DNA from: an uncultured Muribaculaceae bacterium
Lineage (GTDB): Bacteria; Bacteroidota; Bacteroidia; Bacteroidales; Muribaculaceae
Direction of reading: 5' to 3'
NCBI GenBank assembly: GCA_910584185.1
Contig: CAJTYC010000017.1
Coordinates: 1 to 35,203 of the forward strand
DNA: 35,203 nt
Program-made: the position numbers and the translations under genes
In this document: piece after piece, positions 15,763 through 23,802 of the stretch
Position numbering within the stretch: the first letter of the stretch is position 1
Layout: the number at the start of each line of letters is the position of its first letter
Notes under the pieces: generated by a model
Databases searched by the model: none
The model's input: the letters and a program-made list of their open reading frames with translations, nothing else
Told to the model about the DNA's origin: nothing

Positions 15763-16941
15763 TTAAAACCTTATGCCGGTAGATACCTGAAGGTTTAAGA
15801 TGCCGGATATGTGGCGCAGGTCTTTGCTCAGGAAGAAGTTACCGTTTCCGTCCACGGTTATCATTATGAAGAATTGGTCGGAGAAGTAATTCAGGGCGCT
15901 GCGCCCTTTGGCCATAAGTCCGGGCAATGCTTTCTTGCCGGTGGTCGATTCATGTTTAGATCCGGTAATGCCGATGCTCGGTAGCACGGTGATGTTGTAA
16001 AGCCAATGTTTTCCCAGCACCCAGTTGTATGAGTAACCGCCGCTGATTGCCAAAGTGTCATAGAAGAAGCGGTATTGCTGCTGTGGCAGCTCGAGCTCGT
16101 GGAGTTCGTTGTTGACGAACTTTGAGAAGTCGAGATGACAGTCTGTGTAAGCAAGTGAGAGTCCTAACATCCATGAGCCTTGCGATTTGATCTGGTGATG
16201 CGACAGGTTGTAGGCCGCGCCGAAGCAAAATTTGCTGTAGTTGAATATGTAATAGGCATTCAGACCGTAGGCTTTGAATTGTATGCCGTCGAAGTCGTCG
16301 TCTTTGAGCCTTGCATCGTTTTTGAAACTTATGCTTCTGAGCTTGACCGACCCATTGTTTTTCCATATATAACCATCGGCATATATCCGCGACGCCGAGA
16401 AGCTGATAGTTTGCTTGTGGTGATAGGCTTTTATGCCGTGAAACACGGAGGTGATGTCCCACGAATAGCCGTAGCTCAAGGCGTAATAGTTTACAGAGAA
16501 TCCAAGGTTGGAGTATGGATTGCTTGCCATGGCCATAGGTATGCCGTCGGATGTGCGGAAGTAGTAGGTGTTGGCCCAGTTGTCCGACACGAGCCGCAGC
16601 TTGCCGTGCCGTTTTATGCCTTGCACATATTCGGGGTTATAGGTGGCGAATGTGCGAGTGTACCACCTGTACACATTGATGCAGAAGTCGATGAACTTCG
16701 GATATCGCACGGTGGTGTCGTTGAAGTTGAGCCGGTGTGTGAGCAGAAGGTCCTTGAAATATGGCTTCAGCTGCTTCGGGGCATGGAGGGAGTCCTCGCG
16801 CTCGAGATAGGGGAGGGCATCGGTCTCCAGGCTCAGCTCCCAGTTGGTGGAGACATGCGCGTGAGATGTCGCTGTCATACAAGACATCGACATACATATC
16901 ATGACAATGGTGATTAGACTGCGCAGAGTTGCTGACATCAA
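15763..16941 (-). CDS. DUF4421-like outer-membrane protein
   Basis: The 392-aa product has a signal peptide (cleavage likely near TATSHA, residue ~28). It then shows long stretches of alternating polar and aromatic residues consistent with beta strands: LGFSVNYYALSYGYSWDITS, NAYYIFNYSKFCFGAAYNLS, YRFFYDTLAISGGYSYNWVLG. The middle resembles DUF4421, a Bacteroidetes family with predicted barrel structure; I am moderately sure of this call. The protein ends in STGIRF, with a terminal Phe as in outer-membrane barrels. Its start overlaps the mltG stop by 4 bp (ATGA), so the two are translationally coupled. Function is unknown; the coupling hints at an envelope role. Confidence 0.7.
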   Translation of the reverse strand: MMSATLRSLITIVMICMSMSCMTATSHAHVSTNWELSLETDALPYLEREDSLHAPKQLKPYFKDLLLTHRLNFNDTTVRYPKFIDFCINVYRWYTRTFATYNPEYVQGIKRHGKLRLVSDNWANTYYFRTSDGIPMAMASNPYSNLGFSVNYYALSYGYSWDITSVFHGIKAYHHKQTISFSASRIYADGYIWKNNGSVKLRSISFKNDARLKDDDFDGIQFKAYGLNAYYIFNYSKFCFGAAYNLSHHQIKSQGSWMLGLSLAYTDCHLDFSKFVNNELHELELPQQQYRFFYDTLAISGGYSYNWVLGKHWLYNITVLPSIGITGSKHESTTGKKALPGLMAKGRSALNYFSDQFFIMITVDGNGNFFLSKDLRHISGILNLQVSTGIRF

Positions 16942-18017
16942 CGTGTTATGTCGCGTTCGTCAAGTCTCGCTTGATAGCGGAGTGCGTTCTCGAGGTGCTC
17001 CTGATAAGTGGAGGCGAAGTTGTGCCGTCCGGAGAAGTCCTCGCGTGCGCACATGTAGAGGTAATTGTTCGGTTGGGAGTTGAGTATTTGCGATACTGTG
17101 GTCTCGCTGGTGGTCCTTATCGGGCCCGGGGGTAGTCCGTGATGCAGATATGTGTTGTAGGGGGATTCCACTGAAAGGTCCTTGTGCAGTATGCGCTGCA
17201 CGGTGAAGTCGCCCAAGGCGAACCGCACAGTGGGGTCGGCCTGGAGTTTCATATTGTTGTGCAGACGGTTTATATAAAGGCGTCCGATGGTGGGTTTCTC
17301 CACCTCCTTGTTGGTCTCCTCGTCTACTATTGATGCGACCACCATGATTTCAGCCGGGCTCAGTCCGAGACTTGCGGCGAGGTCCTTGCGTCCATCATCC
17401 CAGTAATAGTTGTATGATTCACCGATCTTCTCCACGAGCTGACGCGCTGAGGCTGTCCAGTAGGTCTCGTAAGTGTTGTCCATGAAGAGGGCCATGGCGT
17501 TGGCCGGGGTAAGACCATATTGCGACAAGAATAGGGAGTCGCGGAGCACGGCGCGGAGCGAGTCTTCCGGAAATTCCATCTTGCGGCTTATAAGGCTGAT
17601 CATCTTTGGCATGTCGCGGAAGCCGTTGATGGTGATGCGCACTGGGGTCTGTGCGCCGGAGGTCAGCTTGCGCATCGCGTTGAGCACATTGGTGCCGGCC
17701 GGTATGGTGTAGGCGCCATGGCGTTGGCTTATGTCTATGCGGCGCAGCTTGGCGAGGCGCAGCACTGAGTTGGCGTATTTCTCACCGAGGTATTTGGTGA
17801 GCGTGTCGCTTACCATCTCGGGGGTGGCGTTGGCGGGCACCTTGATGTTGGCCTCCTGTTCCGACTTCGTGATGATGGTCGGATATATTGAAATCATGAA
17901 AGCACCGATACAGAGCGCAAGGCCCAGCAGGATGTAAAGCATTATCCTGCCGGTCCTCGTGCTGAGTCGGTTATCCTCACGTTTGTGGTGTGAGGATTCG
18001 TGTGTAGATTGGTTCAT
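16938..18017 (-). CDS. mltG: Endolytic murein transglycosylase MltG
   Basis: MltG cuts nascent glycan strands in the inner membrane and so sets their length. The 359-aa protein has a short cytoplasmic N-terminus, one membrane helix (~residues 25-46), a LysM-like region, and the YceG catalytic domain. The catalytic domain includes VASIVDEETNKEVEKPTIGR, LYINRLHNNMKLQADPTVRF and SPYNTYLHHGLPPGPI. In the motif usually read as ASI(V/I)ExET, the first acidic position is Asp232 here, followed by Glu233 and Glu234. The start overlaps the hpf stop by 1 bp (TGATG) and its stop overlaps the DUF4421-like gene. These three genes thus form a tightly coupled unit. Confidence 0.95.
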   Translation of the reverse strand: MNQSTHESSHHKREDNRLSTRTGRIMLYILLGLALCIGAFMISIYPTIITKSEQEANIKVPANATPEMVSDTLTKYLGEKYANSVLRLAKLRRIDISQRHGAYTIPAGTNVLNAMRKLTSGAQTPVRITINGFRDMPKMISLISRKMEFPEDSLRAVLRDSLFLSQYGLTPANAMALFMDNTYETYWTASARQLVEKIGESYNYYWDDGRKDLAASLGLSPAEIMVVASIVDEETNKEVEKPTIGRLYINRLHNNMKLQADPTVRFALGDFTVQRILHKDLSVESPYNTYLHHGLPPGPIRTTSETTVSQILNSQPNNYLYMCAREDFSGRHNFASTYQEHLENALRYQARLDERDITR

Positions 18018-18307
18018 CAGCTGTTCTTGTTCTTTTCAAGCTGGCTCTCGAGAGCCTCCAGACATAGGTCTATGGCCTCTTCGAATGTGTCGGCTGTCTT
18101 TGAAGCAAAGAGGTCTGCGGCGGGTGGCACCATCAGCTTGACCGATGCTTCCTTGTTCATGGCCGTCTCCGGTTTTACCACCTTGAGTGTCACCTCGGCT
18201 TCGGTCACAGCTTCGAAGCGGCGCGATATCTTGTCTATTTTCTTGTTGATGAAACTCGTGAGTTTGTCGGTGATGTCGAAATGAATCGCTTTAATCTTTG
18301 CTTCCAT
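18017..18307 (-). CDS. hpf: Ribosome hibernation promoting factor (HPF/RaiA family, short form)
   Basis: This small cytoplasmic protein binds the decoding region of the 30S subunit and silences ribosomes in stationary phase. The 96-aa product matches the short form: IKAIHFDITDKLTSFINKKIDKISRRFE at the start, VTLKVVKPE in the middle, and KTADTFEEAIDLCLEALESQLEKNK at the end. The C-terminal dimerisation domain of long HPF is absent. In many Bacteroidetes rpsU, a Xer recombinase and hpf are neighbours, as here; what follows (mltG rather than tuf) is less usual. A ~160-nt leader separates it from a candidate -7 box. Confidence 0.93.
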   Translation of the reverse strand: MEAKIKAIHFDITDKLTSFINKKIDKISRRFEAVTEAEVTLKVVKPETAMNKEASVKLMVPPAADLFASKTADTFEEAIDLCLEALESQLEKNKNS

Positions 18308-18468
18308 AGTTGTGAATTTTTATGGTTTGTTACTGCATCAGGGTCCCGGCTTTAGCGATTGCGACTCCGTGACGCTCTTTGATTTAGTGACCACCCTATG
18401 ATGAGACGGTGTGTCGTGGCTTGTCAAGGTTGCCGCCCGGTGTTTGCCTGCCCGGATGCTATGTTTTA

Positions 18469-18476
18469 CAAAGATA
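18469..18476 (-). promoter_or_regulatory. Candidate -7 box for hpf-mltG-DUF4421
   Basis: On the minus strand TATCTTTG matches TAnnTTTG; the -33 TTTG is not evident, although a T-rich tract lies upstream. The resulting leader of about 155 nt before hpf is GC-rich in its first 130 nt, unlike the AT-rich intergenic DNA around it. I do not recognise a known RNA element in it. Confidence 0.45.
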
Positions 18477-18529
18477 AACAAAAAAAAGGAATTTTTGGTT
18501 AGAAATGGCCTAAATTTTTTTATGCTTCC

Positions 18530-19471
18530 TTAATCTTTGTTTTGATTTCCCTTCAGTTCACGGCTTGATGACCTGGGATGGGCTTTAGCATATCCGGCCA
18601 TGAGCTCGTTGATGCTCAGGTGCGTATATATCTGCGTCGTAGAGAGTGACTCGTGGCCGAGCATTTCGCGCACTGCGTCGAGGTCAGCACCGTTGTTGAT
18701 CATCGTCGTGGCGAATGTGTGGCGCAGCGTGTGCGGACTCTTGCGTCCGGCCGATGTGCCGCTGAGTGCTTCGCTGACTATCTTGTGCAACGTGCTTGCT
18801 GACACTTCTCCATGCGGGCCGGATATTATGTGGCGGGGGGAGGGAAGTGCCGGGTATCGGTCGTCGCGGATTTTCTGCCACCTCGCTATCTCCTGGGCCA
18901 GCTTCTCGGGCAGCGGCAATATGCGTGTCTTGGCGCGCTTGCCGGTCACCCTGATTGTGTCGCTGTGTATGTCGGAGTCGGTCAGTGCGAGCAGCTCTGC
19001 GCGTCGCAGGCCCAGTGTGTAGAGAAGCTCTACGGTGATGTGTCTGCGTTCTGACTCGAATGTGCCGTCGTGGCTCTCGAGCACCTCCTCCACTTCCCGG
19101 TCTTTTATGAAGTTGGGCAGGCGCCTTTTTTTCTTGGGGAGCGTGATGTCAGCGGCCGGATTGGCGTTGAACTTCCCGGTTTTCATGCCGTATGCGTAGA
19201 AGGCACGCAGGCTTTGCAGCTTGCGGCGCAATGTGGAGGGTGCCTCACCATCTTCCGCAAGGCTGCCTATCCAACTGCGCACGTCGCGCGGGGTGACTTC
19301 TTTCGGATCAAATGCGAAGTTCTCTTTGTCGCAATCCTCGCCACACTCTCGTACGCAGTAGCTCATAAATTGGAGCAGGTCGCGCGTGTATGCCTCCGCT
19401 GTCAGTTCGCTGCCGCGAAGCTCTGTGCGGAGGTAGTCGGAAAACTCGGATATCAAAGCGCTGTGATACAT
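18530..19471 (-). CDS. Tyrosine recombinase XerC/XerD
   Basis: Xer recombinases resolve chromosome dimers at dif during division. The 313-aa protein has an N-terminal SAM-like DNA-binding domain (~1-110) and a catalytic domain with the full set of residues: Arg156 in GLRRAEL, Lys178 in VTGKRAK, His247 and Arg250 in SPHTLRHTFAT, His273 in LGHESLSTTQ, and nucleophile Tyr282 in IYTH. Length and the chromosomal rpsU/hpf neighbours indicate the housekeeping enzyme rather than a phage or transposon integrase. Sequence alone does not settle XerC versus XerD. It lies 154 bp after rpsU, past a terminator and a hairpin, so its transcription may rely on read-through. Confidence 0.93.
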   Translation of the reverse strand: MYHSALISEFSDYLRTELRGSELTAEAYTRDLLQFMSYCVRECGEDCDKENFAFDPKEVTPRDVRSWIGSLAEDGEAPSTLRRKLQSLRAFYAYGMKTGKFNANPAADITLPKKKRRLPNFIKDREVEEVLESHDGTFESERRHITVELLYTLGLRRAELLALTDSDIHSDTIRVTGKRAKTRILPLPEKLAQEIARWQKIRDDRYPALPSPRHIISGPHGEVSASTLHKIVSEALSGTSAGRKSPHTLRHTFATTMINNGADLDAVREMLGHESLSTTQIYTHLSINELMAGYAKAHPRSSSRELKGNQNKD

Positions 19472-19511
19472 GCGGCAACCTTTACGCAGTGAGCCTACCT
19501 AATCGGGAAAG

Positions 19512-19537
19512 AGACTCACCTTTTCTCGCGTGAGTCT
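19512..19537. promoter_or_regulatory. Hairpin in the xer leader
   Basis: AGACTCAC (19512-19519) and GTGAGTCT (19530-19537) form a perfect 8-bp stem with a 10-nt loop, about 40 nt upstream of the recombinase start. No T run follows. Role unknown. Confidence 0.45.
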
Positions 19538-19560
19538 GCTTGGCCGGGCGGTAAGGGTGC

Positions 19561-19596
19561 AAAAAGACGGGTATGGCTTTGTGAGCCATACCGCGT
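19561..19596 (-). terminator. Intrinsic terminator after rpsU
   Basis: GGTATGGCT (19570-19578) and AGCCATACC (19584-19592) form a perfect 9-bp stem, extended by ACG/CGT around one bulge. On the minus strand it is followed by CGTCTTTTT. It lies ~30 bp past the rpsU stop, so most rpsU transcripts should end before the recombinase gene. Confidence 0.8.
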
Positions 19597-19625
19597 CGCG
19601 ATATTGCATGAGTGAAAGAGACGGC

Positions 19626-19817
19626 TTACTGCTCTGCCTGACGGAGCTGCTGCACGTAGATTGCCTTCACCATTTTCTTGCGGTTCTTGACCGAAGGCTT
19701 CTCGAACGCCTGACGGGCGCGGAGCTCTTTGATGATTCCGGTTCTTTCAAACTTGCGTTTGAACTTCTTGAGTGCTTTTTCGATGTTCTCGTTCTCTTTT
19801 ACTTGTACGATGATCAT
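19626..19817 (-). CDS. rpsU: 30S ribosomal protein S21
   Basis: S21 binds the 30S platform and, in Bacteroidetes, takes part in occluding the anti-Shine-Dalgarno region. The 63-aa product is complete: MIIVQVKENENIEKALKKFK at the start, then FERTGIIKELRARQAFEKPS and KNRKKMVKAIY. It has its own promoter (19934-19964) and an intrinsic terminator, which makes it a largely monocistronic gene ahead of the xer and hpf genes. Confidence 0.97.
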   Translation of the reverse strand: MIIVQVKENENIEKALKKFKRKFERTGIIKELRARQAFEKPSVKNRKKMVKAIYVQQLRQAEQ

Positions 19818-19933
19818 GTTTTTGTGATATTTTTAATTTTTTTAATTTCGTTTTTGTCTGCTTCCATGTCCAACCGGACTCTTCGGCAGCGACTCTGCTT
19901 CGCGTTGTCTTGATGCAATCGCTCTGCGAGTTG

Positions 19934-19964
19934 CAAAATTAGTCAAAGTTAAGTTATTGGCAAA
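19934..19964 (-). promoter_or_regulatory. Promoter of rpsU
   Basis: On the minus strand TTTG (19961-19964), a 19-bp spacer and TAATTTTG (19934-19941) match the Bacteroidetes consensus. The predicted start near 19926 leaves a ~110-nt leader. That leader begins with a small hairpin (GCAA...TTGC) and holds a GC-rich segment. Confidence 0.65.
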
Positions 19965-20017
19965 ATATTTTTGCGTTTTTTTAAATATTTAGCCCCCGAA
20001 AATTCATTTTTTGCTTC

Positions 20018-20052
20018 AAGGGAGCACGAAAATTATTTTTTCATGCTCCCTT
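20018..20052 (-). terminator. Hairpin terminator after the gamma-carbonic-anhydrase-like gene
   Basis: 20018-20032 and 20038-20052 pair over 15 positions (one G.U on the RNA strand) with a 5-nt loop. It lies ~13 bp past the stop at 20065. The GC part is capped by an A/T part inside the stem; no clear T run follows, so efficiency is uncertain. Confidence 0.6.
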
Positions 20053-20064
20053 ATAACCTTCCCA

Positions 20065-20610
20065 TTAGTTGTTGGCGTTGGTTTCCGGAGAGCCTTCTCC
20101 CTCTGTGTACCAACGTGAGTACATGAGGTAGTTGTGGGCTATCTTCACGTTCATCTCCTTGGCTTTTTCCGGCTCGACCATCTTGACGAACTTAGCCGGT
20201 GCCCCGGCCCACATCTCGTGAGGCCCGATTTTGGTGCGGCTCAGCACCACCGAGCCGGCCGCCACGAGTGCGCCTTCGCCCACTTCGGCATCATCCATCA
20301 CGATGGCACCCATGCCGATAAGGGCGTAGTCGCGTATCTTGGCACCGTGAATCACCACGTTATGGCCTATCGAGACGTCGTTGCCGATCTCGATTGTCGA
20401 TTTCTGGTAGAGTGTGTGAAGCACCGAGCCGTCCTGTATGTTGACGCGGTCACCGATGGTGATGGTGTTTACGTCGCCTCTAAGCACTGTGCCGAACCAT
20501 ACGCTGCATTCGTCGCCCATGGTCACGTCGCCGATTATCGCCGCATTGTCGGCTATGAAGCAGTCCTTGCCAATCTTCGGCGTGAAGCCTCTTACGCTTT
20601 TTAGTATCAT
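20065..20610 (-). CDS. Gamma-carbonic anhydrase family protein (left-handed beta-helix)
   Basis: The 181-aa protein belongs to the hexapeptide-repeat family that includes YrdA, PaaY and gamma-class carbonic anhydrases. Repeats of the form (I/V)GxxxxI run from ~residue 10 to 125. The three zinc-binding histidines of the family are present: His65 in SVLHTLY, His83 in SIGHNVVI and His88 in VIHGAKI. A C-terminal helix follows (KAKEMNVKIAHNYLMYSRWY). The metal site is intact, but family members are often inactive on CO2 or have other substrates, so activity is unproven. It stands alone between the rpsU promoter and the M24 peptidase gene. Confidence 0.92.
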   Translation of the reverse strand: MILKSVRGFTPKIGKDCFIADNAAIIGDVTMGDECSVWFGTVLRGDVNTITIGDRVNIQDGSVLHTLYQKSTIEIGNDVSIGHNVVIHGAKIRDYALIGMGAIVMDDAEVGEGALVAAGSVVLSRTKIGPHEMWAGAPAKFVKMVEPEKAKEMNVKIAHNYLMYSRWYTEGEGSPETNANN

Positions 20611-20646
20611 CTCTTCGAGTCTTTCGTTGGTTTTTTAAATTTTATC

Positions 20647-20687
20647 GTGGACTTTAAGGACTTTAAAGTCCTTGAAGTCCTTAAAGT
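20647..20687. repeat. 9-bp tandem/inverted array downstream of the M24 peptidase gene
   Basis: The unit GGACTTTAA is followed by its complement TTAAAGTCC, so 20649-20664 and 20665-20680 form a near-perfect palindrome (one mismatch). The array lies 7 bp beyond the stop codon at 20694 and uses the same 9-bp unit as the arrays at 22532 and 26386. Confidence 0.85.
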
Positions 20688-20693
20688 CTGTGA

Positions 20694-22490
20694 TTATTTA
20701 GTTATTGCTTTTGTCTTTTCTTTGAGCCATTCGGCCTCTTGCGGAGTCAGCAGGGGTGTGAGGCGTGCCCGCACTTCGGCGTGGTAGTCGTTGACCCACT
20801 TGATTTCTTCGGGTGTCATTATGTCGAGGTCGAACAGGCGCACGTCGAAGGGGAAGAGTGTCATCGGCTTGAAGTGGAGAAACTCGCCGAACTCAGTGGT
20901 CATGCACTTCTCGGTGACTATGAGGTTCTCGCACCTTATGCCATATTTTCCTTCGAGGTAGAGCCCGGGTTCGTTGCTCGTTATCATGCCGGGTTCGAGC
21001 GGGGTGGGGTTGGCGTTGAGGCGTATGCTCTGTGGCCCCTCGTGGCAGTTTATGAAGTAGCCTACACCGTGGCCGGTGCCGTGATAGTATGCCTTGCCCT
21101 CTTTCCAGAGAAATTGGCGAGCGAGCACGTCGAGCTGGTGGCCTGTGGTGCCGGAGGGGAACACTGCGCAGGAGAGGGCTATGTGTCCTTTCATCACGAG
21201 CGTGAAGTCATGCTTCTGCTCCGGAGTGGGGTTGCCGAGCGCTACGGTGCGTGTTATGTCGGTGGTGCCTGTCATGTATTGGCCGCCTGAGTCTACGAGA
21301 AGCAGACCGTCGCCGGTTATCGCCACGTCGGTGGCGTCGCTCGGCTCGTAGTGTACGATTGCCCCATGTGCATTCCATCCGACTATCGAGGCGAAGCTCT
21401 CGTCGACGCATGTCGGGTCGGTGAGGCGCATATCGCGCAGACGGTGCGCGAGCTTCATCTCGGTGAGGCCTCCCTGAGGATATTCTTTCTCCACGCTCAT
21501 GAAGAAGCGTGTCAGCGCCACGCCATCTTTCTCCATGGCGGTGGCGAGGTTGGTGATCATGGTGTCGTTTTTGATGCTCTTCAGCTTCGCCACCGCATCG
21601 CCGCCAAACACGCATGTGCAGCCTATATGGTCGTAAATGCCCCGGGCCGTCTTCTGAGGGTCGATGAGCAGGCGTGTCTCCTTGGGTAGCTTGCTCACGA
21701 ACTCCTTCACATCGTCATAGGGTATTGTCTCTATATTATATGTGTCGAGATGCTTGCGCACTTCGGGCGTGAGTTTGGCGTCGTCGATAATCAGCACGCG
21801 TCGGGATTCGTCGAGATAGAGGAATGCCACGAACATCGGTGAGAAGCAGATATCGTTGGCGGTGCGCAGGTTTGTCACCCATGCTATGTCGTCGAGCGAG
21901 GAGATTAGCACTGCGTTGGCGAGCTCGGACTTCACGGCCTCGAGGGTGCGTGCCACTTTGCTGTCTACCGTCTCGGCCACAATCTTCTCGTCGTGCACGA
22001 AGAGCTTGTTGAGCGGTCGGGCTGGGCGGTCGGGGTAGATGTAGTCGAACATCGGGAAGTCCGTGTCAAGTTTCACGCCATTGTCGTTAAGTTCCTGTTC
22101 GAGGCGTTGCACCCATGCCACGGAGAATGTCATGCCGTCGATGCCTACGGTCTGGCCCGCGTTGGTATGTTCTGTCACCCAGTCCACGAGGTCGACTGCC
22201 TCGGGGCCATCCTCTTTCATCATCGCGAAGCCGGTGCCGGCGAGCTGTTCCTCGGCTTGTATGAAATAGCGTGAGTCAGTCCAGCAGAGGGCTGTGTCGG
22301 CGGTCACTACGGCTGTGCCGTTGGTGCCGTTTTCCGACAGGAAGCCGGTGAGCCACTCGCGGCCGCGCCAATGGGCGGGCGGCAGCTCGCTCTGATGGGG
22401 GTCGGTGCCGGAGATGATGCAGAGTTCAATATGGTGGTCGGCCATCGCCTTGCGAAGCCGCGCTAAGTATTCTTGGTTTTTCTTTTTCAT
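20694..22490 (-). CDS. M24 family aminopeptidase P-like metallopeptidase
   Basis: This enzyme family removes an N-terminal residue that precedes proline. The 598-aa protein has the three-domain layout of long-form aminopeptidase P: two creatinase-like N-terminal domains (~1-290), then the pita-bread catalytic domain with its two-metal ligands. These lie in LLLVDSGGQYMTGTTDITR (two Asp), GTGHGVGYFINCHEGPQ (His), TSNEPGLYLEG (Glu) and GIRCENL (Glu). A short C-terminal extension with a coiled end follows (LTPLLTPQEAEWLKEKTKAI). No signal peptide is present, so it is cytoplasmic. The 9-bp arrays flank it on both sides. Confidence 0.94.
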   Translation of the reverse strand: MKKKNQEYLARLRKAMADHHIELCIISGTDPHQSELPPAHWRGREWLTGFLSENGTNGTAVVTADTALCWTDSRYFIQAEEQLAGTGFAMMKEDGPEAVDLVDWVTEHTNAGQTVGIDGMTFSVAWVQRLEQELNDNGVKLDTDFPMFDYIYPDRPARPLNKLFVHDEKIVAETVDSKVARTLEAVKSELANAVLISSLDDIAWVTNLRTANDICFSPMFVAFLYLDESRRVLIIDDAKLTPEVRKHLDTYNIETIPYDDVKEFVSKLPKETRLLIDPQKTARGIYDHIGCTCVFGGDAVAKLKSIKNDTMITNLATAMEKDGVALTRFFMSVEKEYPQGGLTEMKLAHRLRDMRLTDPTCVDESFASIVGWNAHGAIVHYEPSDATDVAITGDGLLLVDSGGQYMTGTTDITRTVALGNPTPEQKHDFTLVMKGHIALSCAVFPSGTTGHQLDVLARQFLWKEGKAYYHGTGHGVGYFINCHEGPQSIRLNANPTPLEPGMITSNEPGLYLEGKYGIRCENLIVTEKCMTTEFGEFLHFKPMTLFPFDVRLFDLDIMTPEEIKWVNDYHAEVRARLTPLLTPQEAEWLKEKTKAITK

Positions 22491-22531
22491 AGTTATAAGG
22501 TTTAGGTTGAACTTGTCAGAATCTTGTAGGC

Positions 22532-22576
22532 GTCTTTAAGGACTTTAAGGACTTTAAGGACTTTAAGGTCTTTAGC
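22532..22576. repeat. Five-unit 9-bp tandem array abutting the GlmU-like gene stop
   Basis: Five in-phase units, GTCTTTAAG, GACTTTAAG three times, then GTCTTTAGC, end exactly at the stop codon of the minus-strand gene at 22577. On the transcript strand the unit reads CTTAAAGTC, the same sense as at 26395-26421. Confidence 0.9.
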
Positions 22577-23776
22577 TCACTTGAACCGAGATGCAGACTT
22601 GTGGATGCACTCGAATATGTGGCGGTCCTGGTCGGTCAGCTCGAGCCCGCGGCGTGCCATGACGCGTGAGGCCACCTGCATGAAGGTGTCGATTGAGACA
22701 TCGGAGAATCCCGCCTCCGGGCTGCCGTTCTGGAAACTGGGTATAAATTGCCTCGGGAAGCCCGCGCCATGGAAGTTCACCCCCACGCCAATCACGGTGG
22801 CGGTGTTGAACATGCAGTTGATGCCGGCCTTGGAGTGGTCGCCCATTATAAGCCCGCAAAATTGCAGGTCGGTGCGCATGAAACGCTGTGTGGCGTAGTT
22901 CCAGATGCGTATTTTGCTGTAGTCATTCTTCAGGTTGCTCGAGTTGGTGCCGGCGCCGATGTTGCACCATTCTCCTATCACGGCGTTGCCCAAGTAGCCG
23001 TCGTGGGCTTTGTTGCTGTATCCGAACATCACCGTGTTGTCGATTTCTCCTCCCACCTTGCAGAAGGGACCGAACGTGGACCCTCCGTATATCTTGGAGC
23101 CCATGCGTATCTTGCTGTTGTCGCAGAGCGCCAACGGGCCGCGCAGACAACTCCCTTCCATCACGTGGGCGTTCTTGCCGATATATACCGGGCCATCCTT
23201 GAGATTGATGGAGGCATTCTCGACGCATGCTCCCGGCTCTATGAAGAGGGCGGGCATGCCGTTGGGAAGCTGAGGTTCGCCTATGATGGTGGTGCTCGAA
23301 TCGGGGGCTTTGCCGGCACGATGGTGTGTGTACCACACGAAATCGTTGACTATCTCCTCTGCGTTCATGCGGAATATGTCGAACACGAAGTTGATGCGCC
23401 GCGAATCATTCTGGCTTTCGCGTCCGTAGCCGGGTTGGAGTGCCTCGAAGTCGGAGCGGAGTCCCCGGTAGGCCCATATGCCTCCGCTGTCGCGCAGGGC
23501 ATCGCCGCGCTTCAGCTGCTGCGCCTCTAGGGCTGTCGCCTTGTCGGGCAATTTGTTGCCTGCGATAAATAATGCCTCCTCCTCTTCTTCGCATTCGAGG
23601 GGAAATTTCTCACGAAGGTATTCGGTGGGGTAGTAGGAGTATTTTCCCGGCAGGAAATGCTCCCACTTCTCGCGGATTGTCACTATGCCGATGCGGAATG
23701 CCGCCACCGGGCGTGTGTAGGAGAGCGGAAGCAGGTTCTCGTAGCTCTCCTTGGTGTCGAACAGTACGACTCTCAT
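22577..23776 (-). CDS. GlmU-like putative sugar nucleotidyltransferase/acyltransferase
   Basis: The 399-aa protein fits the Bacteroidetes alternative GlmU family, proposed to make UDP-N-acetylglucosamine from glucosamine-1-phosphate. The N-terminal domain (MRVVLFDTKESYENLLPLSY, RPVAAFRIGIVTIREKWEHF) is the family's atypical nucleotidyltransferase-like part and lacks the classical GXGTRM signature. From ~200 to 350 a left-handed beta-helix is visible (SINLKDGPVYIGKNAHVMEG, IGEWCNIGAGTNSSNLKNDY, VIGVGVNFHGAGFPRQF). UDP-GlcNAc feeds peptidoglycan and LPS, which fits the envelope genes nearby. A full promoter (23803-23834) lies just upstream, divergent from that of the M6 protease. The activity is a family-level inference. 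Confidence 0.85.
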   Translation of the reverse strand: MRVVLFDTKESYENLLPLSYTRPVAAFRIGIVTIREKWEHFLPGKYSYYPTEYLREKFPLECEEEEEALFIAGNKLPDKATALEAQQLKRGDALRDSGGIWAYRGLRSDFEALQPGYGRESQNDSRRINFVFDIFRMNAEEIVNDFVWYTHHRAGKAPDSSTTIIGEPQLPNGMPALFIEPGACVENASINLKDGPVYIGKNAHVMEGSCLRGPLALCDNSKIRMGSKIYGGSTFGPFCKVGGEIDNTVMFGYSNKAHDGYLGNAVIGEWCNIGAGTNSSNLKNDYSKIRIWNYATQRFMRTDLQFCGLIMGDHSKAGINCMFNTATVIGVGVNFHGAGFPRQFIPSFQNGSPEAGFSDVSIDTFMQVASRVMARRGLELTDQDRHIFECIHKSASRFK

Positions 23777-23802
23777 ATTATATATAATGTATGTTTAGAT
23801 TG

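Noticed and set aside
16180..16917. 245-aa plus-strand open frame opposite the DUF4421-like gene
   Set aside because: No start context or family features; the opposite strand has a signal peptide, barrel pattern and coupled start.
18308..18470. tRNA cluster between hpf and xer, as in some Bacteroidetes
   Set aside because: I looked for acceptor/T-loop signatures in the GC-rich leader and found none.
18530..19471. Tyrosine recombinase as a sign of a prophage or integrative element
   Set aside because: Its neighbours are housekeeping genes (rpsU, hpf), it has XerC/D length and motifs, and no attachment repeats or phage genes are visible.
22748..23530. 260-aa plus-strand open frame opposite the GlmU-like gene
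   Set aside because: Antisense shadow; the minus strand carries a clear left-handed beta-helix and its own promoter.
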